NCBI RefSeq assembly: GCF_000972385.1
Contig: NZ_JXTE01000010.1
Span: 1 to 64,000, forward strand
Length of the DNA: 64,000 bases
Direction: 5' to 3'
Source of the DNA: Streptomyces sp. WM6386
GTDB taxonomy: Bacteria; Actinomycetota; Actinomycetes; Streptomycetales; Streptomycetaceae
Shown here: piece after piece, positions 43,247 to 57,594 of the stretch
Numbering within the stretch: position 1 is the stretch's first letter
Layout: each line of letters begins with the position of its first letter
Notes under the pieces: model-generated
The model's database searches: none
The model's input: only the letters and a program-made list of their open reading frames with translations
Told to the model about the DNA's origin: nothing
Made by a program: the position numbers and the translations under genes

Positions 43247-43295
43247 GCCACCCGGACGGTGGTGACCAACCAACGATTCGCTCGTTTTGCTGAAC

Positions 43296-45215
43296 GTGCA
43301 GTCACAGGATGTCGCCCCGCCCCCCGCACCCGCCTCCCCCGAGCCGTTCGTCGATGTCGAACAGGCCGAGGCCGCGCTCGTCGAACACTACCCACGGCTC
43401 GTCCGGCTCGCCTATCTGGTGCTGCCGCCGAGCCTGGGCCGCAATCGGCGGGTCCTGACCGCGCACGCCCTCACCCAGCGCGCCCTGCCCCGGGGGCGTG
43501 CCTCCACGCCCGTCATCCCGGCCCAGTCGACCGGCCGCGACGGCGACCCCGGGTACGCCCTCGTCCGTCTCCAAGTGCTGCGTACGGCACTGGAGGCGGG
43601 CCTGCCACTGGTCCGCAAAGCGTGGCCCAAGCGCTCCCAGCTGCCGCCGCTGCTCCCCCAGGTGTGGGGCCTCAGACTCTTCCCCCGCTCGGGCGGGGCC
43701 GATGAACTCGCCCTGGACCAGAAGCTGTCCGCCCTGTCCGGCCCGGCCCGCGCCGCCTACGTACTGCGCGGCCTGGAGCGGCTCCCGGACGGCGATGTCC
43801 GCCGGGTACTGACGGCGGCCGGTGTGGCGGAGCCGGACGAGGCGCTGGAGGAGGCAGACACCGTCCCGGCCCAGTACCCGCTCCTCGACTCCGCCGAGTT
43901 CGACCCCTGCTCGCTCCAGGCCCGGCCCACCGACCTGATGCGGCGCCGGCAGCACATGAAGGCCGCGCTCGCCGCGGCCGTGGCCGTCACCGTGTGCGGG
44001 GCACTGCTCGGCCTGCCCGGTGACGGCTGGGGCCCGGACGGCGCGGCCGCTCCCGCGTACGCGCAGAACCCGGCCGCCCAGGCCGCCCTCGACCCGGGCC
44101 GGGTGACGAGGGTCCCGGCCACCGCCTGGCAGGCCGCCTCGCGCAACGACTTCTCCGTGTGGCCCGCCCGCGGCGACCTCACCGACGACACCGCGCTGCT
44201 GCGCCGCGCCCTCGCCGTCTGGGCCCGCCCCGGCGAGACGGTACGGGTCTCCGCGACCCCCGGCACCCCGTCCGGCGGCCCCTCGGGACCGGCCCAGCTC
44301 CTGTACGCCGGAAACGTCGACAACGCGCGCGTGGTGATCCTCTACGACGGTCTGCGCATCGCCCGTTACGCCGAGCCGCAGGACGGCACGCAGGGCGCGG
44401 CCCTCGACTTCGCGCGGGTCGACGGGGCGACGTCGGCCGAGGCGAGCGCGGTCGTGCTGGGCCGGGCCGACGGCAATGTCCGCTATCTCATGGCGCCTTG
44501 GGTGACAAAGGCCGCCGAGCGGGATCTTCTGAAGCCCTCCGCCGGCACGATGGCCCTCACCCTGACCGACGGGGTGACCTCGCCGCTGGCCGGACCCGCC
44601 CAGCAGACCGGCGGCTGCACGTCCTGGAACGTCCTCCAGCTGAGCGACCGCAGTGGCACCCGTCTGATGAGCGACCTCGGCGAACTGGTCCCGGCCCGGC
44701 TCACCACCGGCCGCCCCGGCGCGCTCCACGAGGCGTACGGCGCTCAGGCGCTGCGCACCTGGGCGCCGTACGCCTGCTCCCTGTCGGCGATGCGCTCGGC
44801 GGGCGTACGGACGGTGAACGCGTGGCCGTACGCCGAGCAGCGGCTGCCCGACGCGAGCGGTGCCGCGGAGTGGATGTGCACGCGCGCCGAGACCTGGCGT
44901 GGTGGCGGCACCCGTGTGCTGGCGCAGTTCCGCACTCCGGGCGGGGCGTACGGGGCGGTCGCGGCGAAGGCCGAGAACGTCCCGGCGTGCGGACCGCGGG
45001 ACCCGCATGTGCTGGCGGGTGTGCTGTGGAAGTCGGAGGCGGGCGACTGGTATCTGCTGGCGGCCGGCAGCAAGGACACGGCGTCGGTCGGTGCGACGGG
45101 TGCGGTCAGTGGCTCCGCCCGGGGCAACCTGCTGACCGTGAAGACCAAGGAAGGCGCGCAGGCCGGGCTGAAGGGGACGCTGGAGGACGGGCGGTCGATC
45201 AACGGGCTGCGGTAG
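43296..45215 (+). CDS. Sigma-like N-terminal domain plus membrane anchor plus large outside domain
   Basis: 639 residues from GTG 43296 (TTG 43287 is an alternative; no good ribosome binding site for either). Residues about 20-200 read like a decayed ECF sigma factor: VEQAEAALVEHYPRLVRLAY resembles region 2 and LSALSGPARAAYVLRGLERL with DGDVRRVLTAAGV resembles region 4. A helix (MKAALAAAVAVTVCGALLGL) then leads to an extracytoplasmic domain of about 380 residues with several Cys (GGCTSWNVL, YACSLSAM, EWMCTRAET). This architecture suggests a signalling protein rather than a working sigma factor. I do not know the family name. Confidence 0.7.
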   Translation: MQSQDVAPPPAPASPEPFVDVEQAEAALVEHYPRLVRLAYLVLPPSLGRNRRVLTAHALTQRALPRGRASTPVIPAQSTGRDGDPGYALVRLQVLRTALEAGLPLVRKAWPKRSQLPPLLPQVWGLRLFPRSGGADELALDQKLSALSGPARAAYVLRGLERLPDGDVRRVLTAAGVAEPDEALEEADTVPAQYPLLDSAEFDPCSLQARPTDLMRRRQHMKAALAAAVAVTVCGALLGLPGDGWGPDGAAAPAYAQNPAAQAALDPGRVTRVPATAWQAASRNDFSVWPARGDLTDDTALLRRALAVWARPGETVRVSATPGTPSGGPSGPAQLLYAGNVDNARVVILYDGLRIARYAEPQDGTQGAALDFARVDGATSAEASAVVLGRADGNVRYLMAPWVTKAAERDLLKPSAGTMALTLTDGVTSPLAGPAQQTGGCTSWNVLQLSDRSGTRLMSDLGELVPARLTTGRPGALHEAYGAQALRTWAPYACSLSAMRSAGVRTVNAWPYAEQRLPDASGAAEWMCTRAETWRGGGTRVLAQFRTPGGAYGAVAAKAENVPACGPRDPHVLAGVLWKSEAGDWYLLAAGSKDTASVGATGAVSGSARGNLLTVKTKEGAQAGLKGTLEDGRSINGLR

Positions 45216-45314
45216 GGAGCGGGCCCGCTCAGCCCAACAGGCTTGCTGACACTGACGTAAACAAGAGCGTGCGCGAGGGTTCCCGGAAGACTTACCCGTC
45301 AGTACATTGACGCC

Positions 45315-46202
45315 ATGTCCAACACGCCGGACCGGGTGCCGCTCAAGGCGCGGAAGGTGTCCTTCGCCTGGGAGGACACTCCGCTCCACTGGGTGCCCGG
45401 CGATCCCTTCACCACACACACCATCAATGTGCTCCATCTTCTGCTGCCGGCCGGCGAGCGCTGGTTCGTCCACGTCTACAAGCAGGTGTTGCCGCTCATC
45501 CGGGACGAGCAACTGCGCGAGGACGTCATCGGGTTCATCGGCCAGGAGGCCATGCACTCGCAGGCCCATGACGAGGTGCTGCCCCATCTGAAGGAGCTGG
45601 GTCTCGATCCGACGCCCTACACCGCGCAGATCGACTGGTTCTTCGAGAAGCTGCTCGGCGACCGGACCCTGCCGCCGGGCAAGGCGCGCAAGTGGTGGCT
45701 GCTGGAGCGTGTGGCCCTCATCGCGGCCATCGAGCACTACACCGCCTTCCTCGGCAACTGGGTGCTGAACGCCGAGGAGTTGGACCGGCGAGGCGCCGAT
45801 CCCACCATGCTGGACCTGCTGCGCTGGCACGGTGCCGAGGAGGTCGAGCACCGCTCGGTCGCCTTCGACCTCTTCCAGCATGTGGACGGCAGCTACCGGC
45901 GCCGGGTACGCACCTGGGCCACGGCGTTCACGACGCTGGTGTTCCTGTGGCAGCGCGGGGCCCGCTTCTTCATGACGAACGACCCGACACTGGCCGACAG
46001 CAGGGCGAGCTTCAAGGACTTCCACGTCCGGGGGCGGCGCGGTGTGCTGCCCGGGACCGGCGACATGCTCAGGTCGATACCGCGCTATCTGAGCCGCGCC
46101 TACCACCCCTCCCAGGAGGGGTGCACCGAGCAGGCCGTCGCCTATCTGGCCTCCTCCCCCGCCGCCGTCGCGGCCCTCGCGGCGGAGAAGGGTGCCGAGT
46201 GA
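45315..46202 (+). CDS. Diiron (ferritin-like) protein annotated as metal-dependent hydrolase (PF10118 type)
   Basis: 295 residues from ATG 45315. The metal-binding pattern is plain: EAMHSQAHDE, IEHYTAFLGNW, and GAEEVEHRSVAFDL, giving paired Glu and His ligands on helices as in diiron carboxylate enzymes. Databases call the family metal-dependent hydrolase. Its stop overlaps the next start by one base (TGATG), and that gene encodes a flavin/2Fe-2S reductase, so a diiron oxygenase or hydroxylase fits better. The TetR gene after them is probably the controller. Confidence 0.85.
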   Translation: MSNTPDRVPLKARKVSFAWEDTPLHWVPGDPFTTHTINVLHLLLPAGERWFVHVYKQVLPLIRDEQLREDVIGFIGQEAMHSQAHDEVLPHLKELGLDPTPYTAQIDWFFEKLLGDRTLPPGKARKWWLLERVALIAAIEHYTAFLGNWVLNAEELDRRGADPTMLDLLRWHGAEEVEHRSVAFDLFQHVDGSYRRRVRTWATAFTTLVFLWQRGARFFMTNDPTLADSRASFKDFHVRGRRGVLPGTGDMLRSIPRYLSRAYHPSQEGCTEQAVAYLASSPAAVAALAAEKGAE

Positions 46203-47215
46203 TGCCGAAGCCCCTGACCGTCGTGCTCGTCGCGGGGGCCGCGCTCCTCACCCGCCGGGCGATGCGCCGCCGTATCCAGGCCTCGCCGCTGTGGCCGATG
46301 CCCGCGCTGGACGAGCCGGTCTCCGGGCGGCCCCGGTCGCGGGCGCTGCGGCTGCTGGTGGCCTCGCGCGAGGAGGCCGCCGACGGGGTCGTACAACTGC
46401 TCCTGGAGGGAAAGGACTTGCCGCGCTGGGAGCCCGGCGCGCACCTGGACCTCGTCCTGCCGTCGGGCCTTGTCCGGCAGTACTCGCTGTGCGGGGACCC
46501 GGCGGACACCTCGTCGTACACGGTGGCGACCCGGCTGGTGACGGACGGGCGGGGCGGCTCGCGCGAGGTGCACGAACAGGTGGCCGAGGGGATGGAGCTG
46601 GAGGTGCGCGGGCCGCGGAACCGCTTCCCGCTGGTCGAGGCACCCTCCTACGTCTTCGTCGCGGGCGGCATCGGGATCACGCCGATCCTGCCGATGCTGA
46701 GGGCGCTGCCGGACGGTGCGGAGTGGCGGTTGCTGTACTGCGGGCGGTCACGGGAGTCGATGCCGTTCCTGGCGGAGCTCGAGGAACTGGACCAGGTGAC
46801 CGTCGTGGCGGGTACGCCCGAACTCGGCGCGCTGGACGTGCCCGAGGATGCCGCCGTCTACTGCTGCGGTCCTGAAGGGCTCATGGCGGCGGTCGAGGAG
46901 CGGTTCCCGCAGGTGCACCTGGAGCGGTTCACGCCCCGCGCCACCGCGCCGGGGGCCGCGTTCGAGGTCGAACTCCGGCGCAGCGGACGGACGTTGGCGG
47001 TCCCGGCGGACTCCTCCGTGCTGGCCGCCGTGCGCCGGGAACTGCCGAACACGCTCTACTCCTGCGAGCAGGGTTTCTGCGGGACCTGCCAACAGCGGGT
47101 GCTGGAGGGCGAGGTGGACCACCGGGACGAGTTGCTGACGGACGCGGAGCGCGGGGACTCGATACTGATCTGCGTTTCGCGAGCACGAAGTGAGCGACTT
47201 GTGCTGGATATGTGA
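46202..47215 (+). CDS. Phthalate/vanillate-reductase-type flavin and 2Fe-2S oxidoreductase
   Basis: 337 residues from ATG 46202. An N-terminal hydrophobic segment (LTVVLVAGAALLTRRAMRRR) may tether it to the membrane. Then the flavin domain (GAHLDLVLPSGLVRQYSLCG, with RxYS), the NAD-binding domain (VAGGIGITPILPML, YCCGPEGLM) and a C-terminal plant-type 2Fe-2S domain with CEQGFCGTCQQRVLEG and a fourth Cys in ILICVSRA. It should pass electrons from NAD(P)H to the diiron partner encoded just upstream. Confidence 0.92.
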   Translation: MPKPLTVVLVAGAALLTRRAMRRRIQASPLWPMPALDEPVSGRPRSRALRLLVASREEAADGVVQLLLEGKDLPRWEPGAHLDLVLPSGLVRQYSLCGDPADTSSYTVATRLVTDGRGGSREVHEQVAEGMELEVRGPRNRFPLVEAPSYVFVAGGIGITPILPMLRALPDGAEWRLLYCGRSRESMPFLAELEELDQVTVVAGTPELGALDVPEDAAVYCCGPEGLMAAVEERFPQVHLERFTPRATAPGAAFEVELRRSGRTLAVPADSSVLAAVRRELPNTLYSCEQGFCGTCQQRVLEGEVDHRDELLTDAERGDSILICVSRARSERLVLDM

Positions 47216-47271
47216 ACACCCGTGTCCGGACCGGGCCGTTCCGGGCCGGATCCGATCGGTAAGGTGTTCGC

Positions 47272-47961
47272 ATGACTACCGGGGTACGGCGAAGAATGGG
47301 AGTCGAGGAGCGGCGGCAGCAGCTGATCGGCGTTGCCCTCGAACTGTTCAGCCAACGCTCGCCCGACGATGTCTCCATCGACGAGATAGCGACCGCGGCA
47401 GGCATCTCCCGCCCGCTGGTCTACCACTACTTCCCCGGCAAACTCAGCCTCTACGAGGCCGCGTTGAAGCGTGCGGCCGACGATCTCGCGGACCGGTTCG
47501 TCGAGGCGCGGGAAGGGCCGCTGGGCACGCGGCTGCTGCGGGTGATGCGGCGGTACTTCGACTTCGTGGACGACCACGGGCCCGGTTTCGCGGCGCTGAT
47601 GCGGGGCGGCCCGGCCGTCGGCTCCTCGACGACCAACGCGCTCATCGACTCCGTACGGCAGGCCGCGTATGACCAGATCCTTTCGCATCTGCGGGTGGAG
47701 AACCCGCCCGCGCGGCTGGAACTGGTCATCCGCTCCTGGATCTCGCTCGCCGAGTCGACCGCGCTGATCTGGCTGGACGGCCGGCGCATCCCGCGCGACG
47801 AGCTGGAGGTGCAGCTCGTGCACGACTTCGCGGCACTGGCCGCGGTGAGCGCGGCCCACGACGAGGAGATGTCCGCGCTGCTGCGCCACATGCTCAGGGA
47901 CGAGCCGCACGACGGCCCCTTCACCGACCTGGCGGCCCGGCTGATCGCGCTGGCGTCCTAG
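47272..47961 (+). CDS. TetR-family transcriptional regulator
   Basis: 229 residues from ATG 47272. HTH: ALELFSQRSPDDVSIDEIATAAGISRPLVYHYFPGK. The C-terminal ligand domain has the helix RLELVIRSWISLAESTALIW seen in TetR proteins that respond to fatty or hydrophobic molecules. It lies 56 bases after the reductase gene and probably regulates the diiron/reductase pair. Convergent with the tautomerase gene with a 4-base overlap. Confidence 0.92.
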   Translation: MTTGVRRRMGVEERRQQLIGVALELFSQRSPDDVSIDEIATAAGISRPLVYHYFPGKLSLYEAALKRAADDLADRFVEAREGPLGTRLLRVMRRYFDFVDDHGPGFAALMRGGPAVGSSTTNALIDSVRQAAYDQILSHLRVENPPARLELVIRSWISLAESTALIWLDGRRIPRDELEVQLVHDFAALAAVSAAHDEEMSALLRHMLRDEPHDGPFTDLAARLIALAS

Positions 47962-48311
47962 AGCACGGCCTTGGTGTAGGAGGCGTCCAGGTCGCGTACC
48001 TCGGCGGAGAGGTGCACGGCGACGCCGTCCGCGGGCCCGACGTGCTTGCGCAGCAGTTCCACGACCGCCTCGGTGAGCTTCGCCTTGGTCTCCTCGGACC
48101 GACCGGCGAGCAGGGCGAGCGTCACGTTCACGATCGCGTGGTTCTCCTTCTCGCCGCCGACCGCCTCGTCCTCGGTGCGCAGCACCCGGGTCTTGCACGC
48201 CTCGAGCTTCGCGGCCGCCGTCTCGACGACGACCGGGTGCAGCGCCAGGGCGAACTCCTCCCAGTCGACATGGTCGAGATACGGGGAGCGTTCGATCGTG
48301 ATCTGCGGCAT
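47958..48311 (-). CDS. 5-carboxymethyl-2-hydroxymuconate isomerase-like tautomerase
   Basis: 117 residues from ATG 48311 with CAGGAG upstream. MPQITIERSPYLDHVDWEEF gives the N-terminal Pro of the tautomerase superfamily after Met removal. SEETKAKLTEAVVELLRKHVGP and VAVHLSAEVRDLDASY complete the CHMI (HpcD) pattern. No homoprotocatechuate genes are nearby, so the native substrate is open. It overlaps the convergent TetR gene by 4 bases. Confidence 0.85.
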   Translation of the reverse strand: MPQITIERSPYLDHVDWEEFALALHPVVVETAAAKLEACKTRVLRTEDEAVGGEKENHAIVNVTLALLAGRSEETKAKLTEAVVELLRKHVGPADGVAVHLSAEVRDLDASYTKAVL

Positions 48312-48377
48312 GAGGACTCCTGTTCTAGGGCGACGAGGGCACCCTAACCGTCGTACAAGAGCCCTCACAGGGCCGTC

Positions 48378-50000
48378 TCACCCCAGCCGCAGCGCCAGCA
48401 TCGCGATGTCGTCGTCCCGGTCGTGGCCGAAGGAGGCCAGAAGGGTGTCGCACAGGGCGTCCAGGCCGGGCAGGGAGCCGGCGGCGGCCGCGCGGAGGTG
48501 CTCCATCGAGGCCGAGAGGTCGGTGCCCCGGGTCTCGATCAGGCCGTCGGTGACCATGAGGAGCCGGTCGGTGGGTTCGAGGAAGAGCTCGGTGGTCGGC
48601 GGGTGGGGCAGCCCGACTCCGAGCAGCGGACCGGCCGCCTTGACGTAGTCGGCGCTGCCGGTGTCCCGGACGATCAGCGGGGGGATGTGTCCCGCGTTGG
48701 CGATCAGGGTGCGCCCGGTGCCGGGGTCGATCAGGGCCAGACAGACCGTGGCCGTGAGGTCGGGGTGGTAGCGCTGGAGCATCCGGTCGAGGCGCTGCGC
48801 GAGCACGGCCGGGTCGCTGTCCTCGACGGCGTAGGCGCGCAGCGCGTGCCGGATCTCCACCATGACGGTCGCCGCGTCCAGCGAGTGCCCGACGACGTCG
48901 CCGACCGCGGTGAGCACGCCCTCGTCCGTACGCAGCGCCGCGTAGAAGTCGCCGCCGATCTCGGTCTCCGGGGACGCGGGCACATAGCGGACCACGACGT
49001 CCATGCCGGGCAGCTCGGGCAGCCGGTGCGGCTGGGGCAGGAAGCTGTGCTGGAGGGTGAGGGCGACATGCCGCTCCACCTGGTACATGAGCAGCGGTTC
49101 CGCGGCGAACGCGGTGGCCTGGGTCAGCTGGGCCAGCAGGCTCTCGCGCTCGGGGCCCAGCCGCCGCATCCCGCGCGCGGGCGCGGCCAGGCACACCGTG
49201 GCCCTGCCGTCCTGTGTGCGGACGAGCGCCAGCCGGGCGTCGTGCTCCACGCCCGGCCGGAAGTACCCGGCCGGCCACAGTGGCGCGGGCACCGTGGTGA
49301 GCTGCACGCCGACGGCCTGTCCCCGGGTGAGCCGCTGGAGCAGCGCGGCCACCGCCCGGTCGGCCCCCTCGTCCGGCAGGGCGACGGGAACGCGGTCCCG
49401 GGACAGACCCCGGTACAGCCGGTCCTCCTGGTCGAGGACGAAGACGGCGGCGGGGGTGCCGGTGACCCGCGAGATGCCCTCGGCGGCCGCGTCGGTGAGT
49501 TCCGGCAGGGAGCGCGCCGCCTGGATGGTGACGATCGTCTCCGACAGCAGTGTCAGCCGTCGTACCAGCGCCCGGTCGTCGGCCCGCACTTGTGCGTTGC
49601 GCACGGCGGCCCGGACCACGGCCTCGATCTCCAGGGGCTCGGCGGGCACCTTCAGATAGGACTCGAATCCCGCGCCCAGGCCCTCGCAGCAGTCGACCGG
49701 GGCCACGTTGGCCGCCGAGAAGTGCACGACGGGCAGCCCGGCCGTGTGCGGCCGCTCCTTGAACAGACGGCACAGTTCGAAGCCGCTCATGTCCGGCAGG
49801 CCCACGTCGACGAGGGCCACGTCCGGCAGGGTGCCCTTGCGCAGCCGATCGTCGAGTTCGGCGAGCGCCTCGTGACCGCTGGCGACCGGAACGACCCGGT
49901 GGCCCGCACGGCTCAGCAGGGTGCTCATGGCGTACCGGCTTGCCTCCGCATCGTCCACGACCATCACGGTCGTGCCTGTCAGGTCTCCGTTGACGTCCAT
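48378..50000 (-). CDS. Receiver-GAF-PP2C (RsbU/SpoIIE-type) serine phosphatase
   Basis: 540 residues from ATG 50000. N-terminal receiver: MVVDDAEASRYAMSTLLSRA, phospho-Asp in VALVDVGLPDMSGFE, Lys in FESYLKVP. A GAF-like middle domain (RSLPELTDAAAEGISRVTG ...) leads to the PP2C-type domain with EIGGDFYAA, AVGDVVGHSLDAA, NAGHIPPLI, MVTDGLIETRG and DDDIAMLALRL (metal-binding Asp residues). It should dephosphorylate a STAS antagonist to release a sigma factor, with activity gated by a two-component signal. No histidine kinase is adjacent. Confidence 0.92.
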   Translation of the reverse strand: MDVNGDLTGTTVMVVDDAEASRYAMSTLLSRAGHRVVPVASGHEALAELDDRLRKGTLPDVALVDVGLPDMSGFELCRLFKERPHTAGLPVVHFSAANVAPVDCCEGLGAGFESYLKVPAEPLEIEAVVRAAVRNAQVRADDRALVRRLTLLSETIVTIQAARSLPELTDAAAEGISRVTGTPAAVFVLDQEDRLYRGLSRDRVPVALPDEGADRAVAALLQRLTRGQAVGVQLTTVPAPLWPAGYFRPGVEHDARLALVRTQDGRATVCLAAPARGMRRLGPERESLLAQLTQATAFAAEPLLMYQVERHVALTLQHSFLPQPHRLPELPGMDVVVRYVPASPETEIGGDFYAALRTDEGVLTAVGDVVGHSLDAATVMVEIRHALRAYAVEDSDPAVLAQRLDRMLQRYHPDLTATVCLALIDPGTGRTLIANAGHIPPLIVRDTGSADYVKAAGPLLGVGLPHPPTTELFLEPTDRLLMVTDGLIETRGTDLSASMEHLRAAAAGSLPGLDALCDTLLASFGHDRDDDIAMLALRLG

Positions 50001-50024
50001 GTGTTCAGCCCTTGGACAGCACGA

Positions 50025-50054
50025 TGGGGCAGACCCGGTTCCGGGTCTGCCCCA
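50025..50054 (-). terminator. Terminator of the amylase-pullulanase gene
   Basis: TGGGGCAGACCCGG (50025-50038) and CCGGGTCTGCCCCA (50041-50054) are perfect 14-base arms around TT, 18 bases after the stop at 50072. Confidence 0.9.
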
Positions 50055-50071
50055 CCAAGGTAATGCCGTTG

Positions 50072-55471
<5,400 letters not shown>

Positions 55472-55544
55472 AGATGGACTCCTTGCGATTGCGGCGGCTC
55501 TACGTGGGTCCGACCCCGCGCGAAACGTATCGCCGCCGCAATGC

Positions 55545-55584
55545 TTACAGCAAGAGTCCTGAAAGCAACGGAAAGAAGTTTCAG
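55545..55584 (-). promoter_or_regulatory. Shared amylase regulatory element, copy 1
   Basis: On the plus strand: TTACAGCAAG (55545-55554), 6 bases, GAAAG, 5 bases, GAAAGAAGTTTCAG. The order and spacing equal those of copy 2 at 57460-57499. It lies 74-113 bases upstream of the GTG and likely contains the operator for the maltodextrin repressor (MalR/Reg1, LacI family) or the promoter. Confidence 0.75.
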
Positions 55585-55661
55585 CAGGGGAACACGTCAA
55601 CCCCCCGCGCAGCGCGCATAATCGATCGCCCCACGCGGCCACCCCTGGCTATCGTCCCCCC

Positions 55662-56027
55662 ATGGAGCAGGAACCGCCCCTCGTTCGCGACCTCTACCCG
55701 GAGCTCGTCGCCGAACTGGCCGCCCTCCTGACGGAGGAGGGGGAACACTGGCTGGCCATCTGCGTATGGGACGTCCGGATGGTCGGCGAGTGCGGCTGCG
55801 GCGACGACTACTGCCAGAGCATCCGGACCGCGGAGCATCCGGGCGGACAGCCCTACGGACCGGGCCATCGCTGCGTACCGCTGGTGCCCTCGAGGGGCGA
55901 TCTGATCCTCGACGTGGTGTACGGCCGGATCATGTACATCGAGATACTCGGACGGCCACCCCTGCGACGTGGCGGGGATGGCCGTCCTGAGGGTGGAGCG
56001 GTTCAGCAGCCGGCCTTGCCGGTGTAG
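55662..56027 (+). CDS. Small conserved hypothetical protein
   Basis: 121 residues from ATG 55662. [20 protein letters not shown] is followed by a Cys-rich [15 protein letters not shown], then [14 protein letters not shown]. The Cys cluster could bind zinc. Divergent from the amylase-pullulanase gene and convergent with the alpha-amylase gene, overlapping its 3' end by 25 bases. Its last codons run through the amylase terminator hairpin, so the C-terminal tail [18 protein letters not shown] is probably not functional. Confidence 0.7.
   Translation: MEQEPPLVRDLYPELVAELAALLTEEGEHWLAICVWDVRMVGECGCGDDYCQSIRTAEHPGGQPYGPGHRCVPLVPSRGDLILDVVYGRIMYIEILGRPPLRRGGDGRPEGGAVQQPALPV
55950..55987 (-). terminator. 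Alpha-amylase terminator inside the 3' end of the 55662 gene
   Basis: 16-base arms 55950-55965 and 55972-55987 pair at 14 of 16 positions (core GGACGGCCA/TGGCCGTCC). It lies 16 bases after the amylase stop (56003) and within the convergent gene. Confidence 0.75.
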
Positions 56028-57388
56028 ATCGCGAGCGCGGTGTTGGCGCCGAGGGTGGCGGTGAACTGGCCGCTGGAGTTGACGGTCACCGTCGTGTTGT
56101 TCTGCACGTTGCAGTACGTCCCGGCGCTCAGCGAGGTCTGGTACGTACGGCTCAGGCTGCTCGACTCGTGGTTGATGGCGACATAGCCCTTGCCGCCCCG
56201 GCCGAAGGCGATCGCGTCGCCGCCGTTGTCCCACCAGTTGGTGACCGACTCACCGCGGGTCGCGTTGCGGAAGGCGACCATGCGGAGGATCTCCGGCCAG
56301 GCGTGCTGGCACTTCCAGCCGTCCTGCCAGCAGGCCGTCACCGAGCCGCTGTTGGGCGGACCGGCGTCCGTGCTGGACCACTCGTAGCCGGAGTTGATGT
56401 CCGGGGCGCCGTACGGGTAGGCGAGCATGAAGACGTTGGCGAGGGTGTAGTTCGCCCCGTCCTTGTAGTTGAGCGTGGAGCCGTTGCGCTCGGTGTCGTG
56501 GTTGTCGACGAAGACACCGGAGACCGAGCTGCTCATATAGCCCCAGCCCTCACCGTAGTTCTTCAGGTAGGCGAGGTTCTCGTTGTTGAAGACACGCTTG
56601 AGGTCGTAGGCGTAACGGAACTCCTGCACGTCCCCGTTGCCGGTGTACTCGGTGGGCTGGACGGCCTCTCCGCTGCCGTAGATGGCCTCCTGCTTCCAGT
56701 AGACCGAGGTGTTGGAGAGCCGCGACTTGATGTTGGCGAGGTCGGTGGCCGGGATGTGCTTGGCCGCGTCGATGCGGAAGCCGTCGACGCCGTAGCCGAG
56801 CAGCGTGTTCATGTACCCGGCGATGGCGGAGCGGACGTACTCCTCGCCGGTGTCCAGGTCGGCGAGGCCGACGAGTTCGCAGTTCTGGACGTTGGCGCGG
56901 TTGGTGTAGTCGCTGATGGTCGACGTGCAGTCGTCGAAGTCGTACGAGGAGTACAGGCCGGGGTAGTTGTACTTCGTGTACGACGAGCCGCCGGTGCCGG
57001 TGCCGCTGCCCGCCGACATGTGGTTGATGACGGTGTCGACGACGACCTTCACGCCCGCGTTGTGGCAGGTGGTCACCATGTTCCGGAAGGCGGTGGCGTC
57101 ACCGAGACGCCCGGCGATCTTGTAGCTCACGGGCTGGTACGAGGTCCACCACTGCGAGCCCTGGATGTGCTCGGCGGGCGGGGAGACCTGGACATAGCCG
57201 TAGCCGGCGGGGCCGAGCGTGTTGGTGCACTCCTTGGCGACCGAGGCGAAGTTCCACTCGAAGAGGACGGCCGTGACGTCCTTGGTGCCGGGCGGGGAGG
57301 CGGCGGCGGTCGTGGGGGCCAGGACGGCGGCCGCGGTGGCGAGCGCGGTGGCCGCGGCGCCGGCGGTTGCGGACCATCTCGATATCAC
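56003..57388 (-). CDS. Secreted alpha-amylase (GH13)
   Basis: 461 residues from GTG 57388 (AAGGAG at 7 bases), the length of the catalytic core with its C-terminal beta domain. Signal peptide: [20 protein letters not shown] ... AAASPPG. GH13 motifs: [22 protein letters not shown] (nucleophile near residue 203), EAIYGSGEA (acid) and [10 protein letters not shown]. It is of the Streptomyces/animal-like type (GH13_32 or similar). The C-terminal starch-binding CBM20 present in many Streptomyces amylases is absent; it ends in the amylase C domain ([20 protein letters not shown]). Same strand as the pullulanase gene and shares an upstream element with it. Confidence 0.95.
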   Translation of the reverse strand: MISRWSATAGAAATALATAAAVLAPTTAAASPPGTKDVTAVLFEWNFASVAKECTNTLGPAGYGYVQVSPPAEHIQGSQWWTSYQPVSYKIAGRLGDATAFRNMVTTCHNAGVKVVVDTVINHMSAGSGTGTGGSSYTKYNYPGLYSSYDFDDCTSTISDYTNRANVQNCELVGLADLDTGEEYVRSAIAGYMNTLLGYGVDGFRIDAAKHIPATDLANIKSRLSNTSVYWKQEAIYGSGEAVQPTEYTGNGDVQEFRYAYDLKRVFNNENLAYLKNYGEGWGYMSSSVSGVFVDNHDTERNGSTLNYKDGANYTLANVFMLAYPYGAPDINSGYEWSSTDAGPPNSGSVTACWQDGWKCQHAWPEILRMVAFRNATRGESVTNWWDNGGDAIAFGRGGKGYVAINHESSSLSRTYQTSLSAGTYCNVQNNTTVTVNSSGQFTATLGANTALAIYTGKAGC

Positions 57389-57459
57389 GTGGGGGCTCCT
57401 TGCGTGACGGCCAGGCGTCCTTGCCCGGCGCCGGCGAGAACGTACCGCTAACGAAAGGT

Positions 57460-57499
57460 TTACAGCAAGGGGCTTGAAACTCACAGAAAGAACTTTCAA
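57460..57499 (-). promoter_or_regulatory. Shared amylase regulatory element, copy 2
   Basis: On the plus strand: TTACAGCAAG (57460-57469), 6 bases, GAAAC, 5 bases, GAAAGAACTTTCAA (57486-57499, itself an inverted repeat GAAAG-AA-CTTTC). It lies 72-111 bases upstream of the amylase start, the same distance as copy 1. Confidence 0.78.
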
Positions 57500-57594
57500 C
57501 CACACCCTTGACGTGCCCTTCTCAACTCCGCCACGCTCACGAGTTGTTGAATGCCGCCCCTTCCAACTCGGAGCCGTCAATGACGCCGGCGATT

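Noticed and set aside
43302..46106. Open frame of about 934 codons on the minus strand
   Set aside because: It runs antisense across two real genes (43296 and 45315) and has no recognisable domains.
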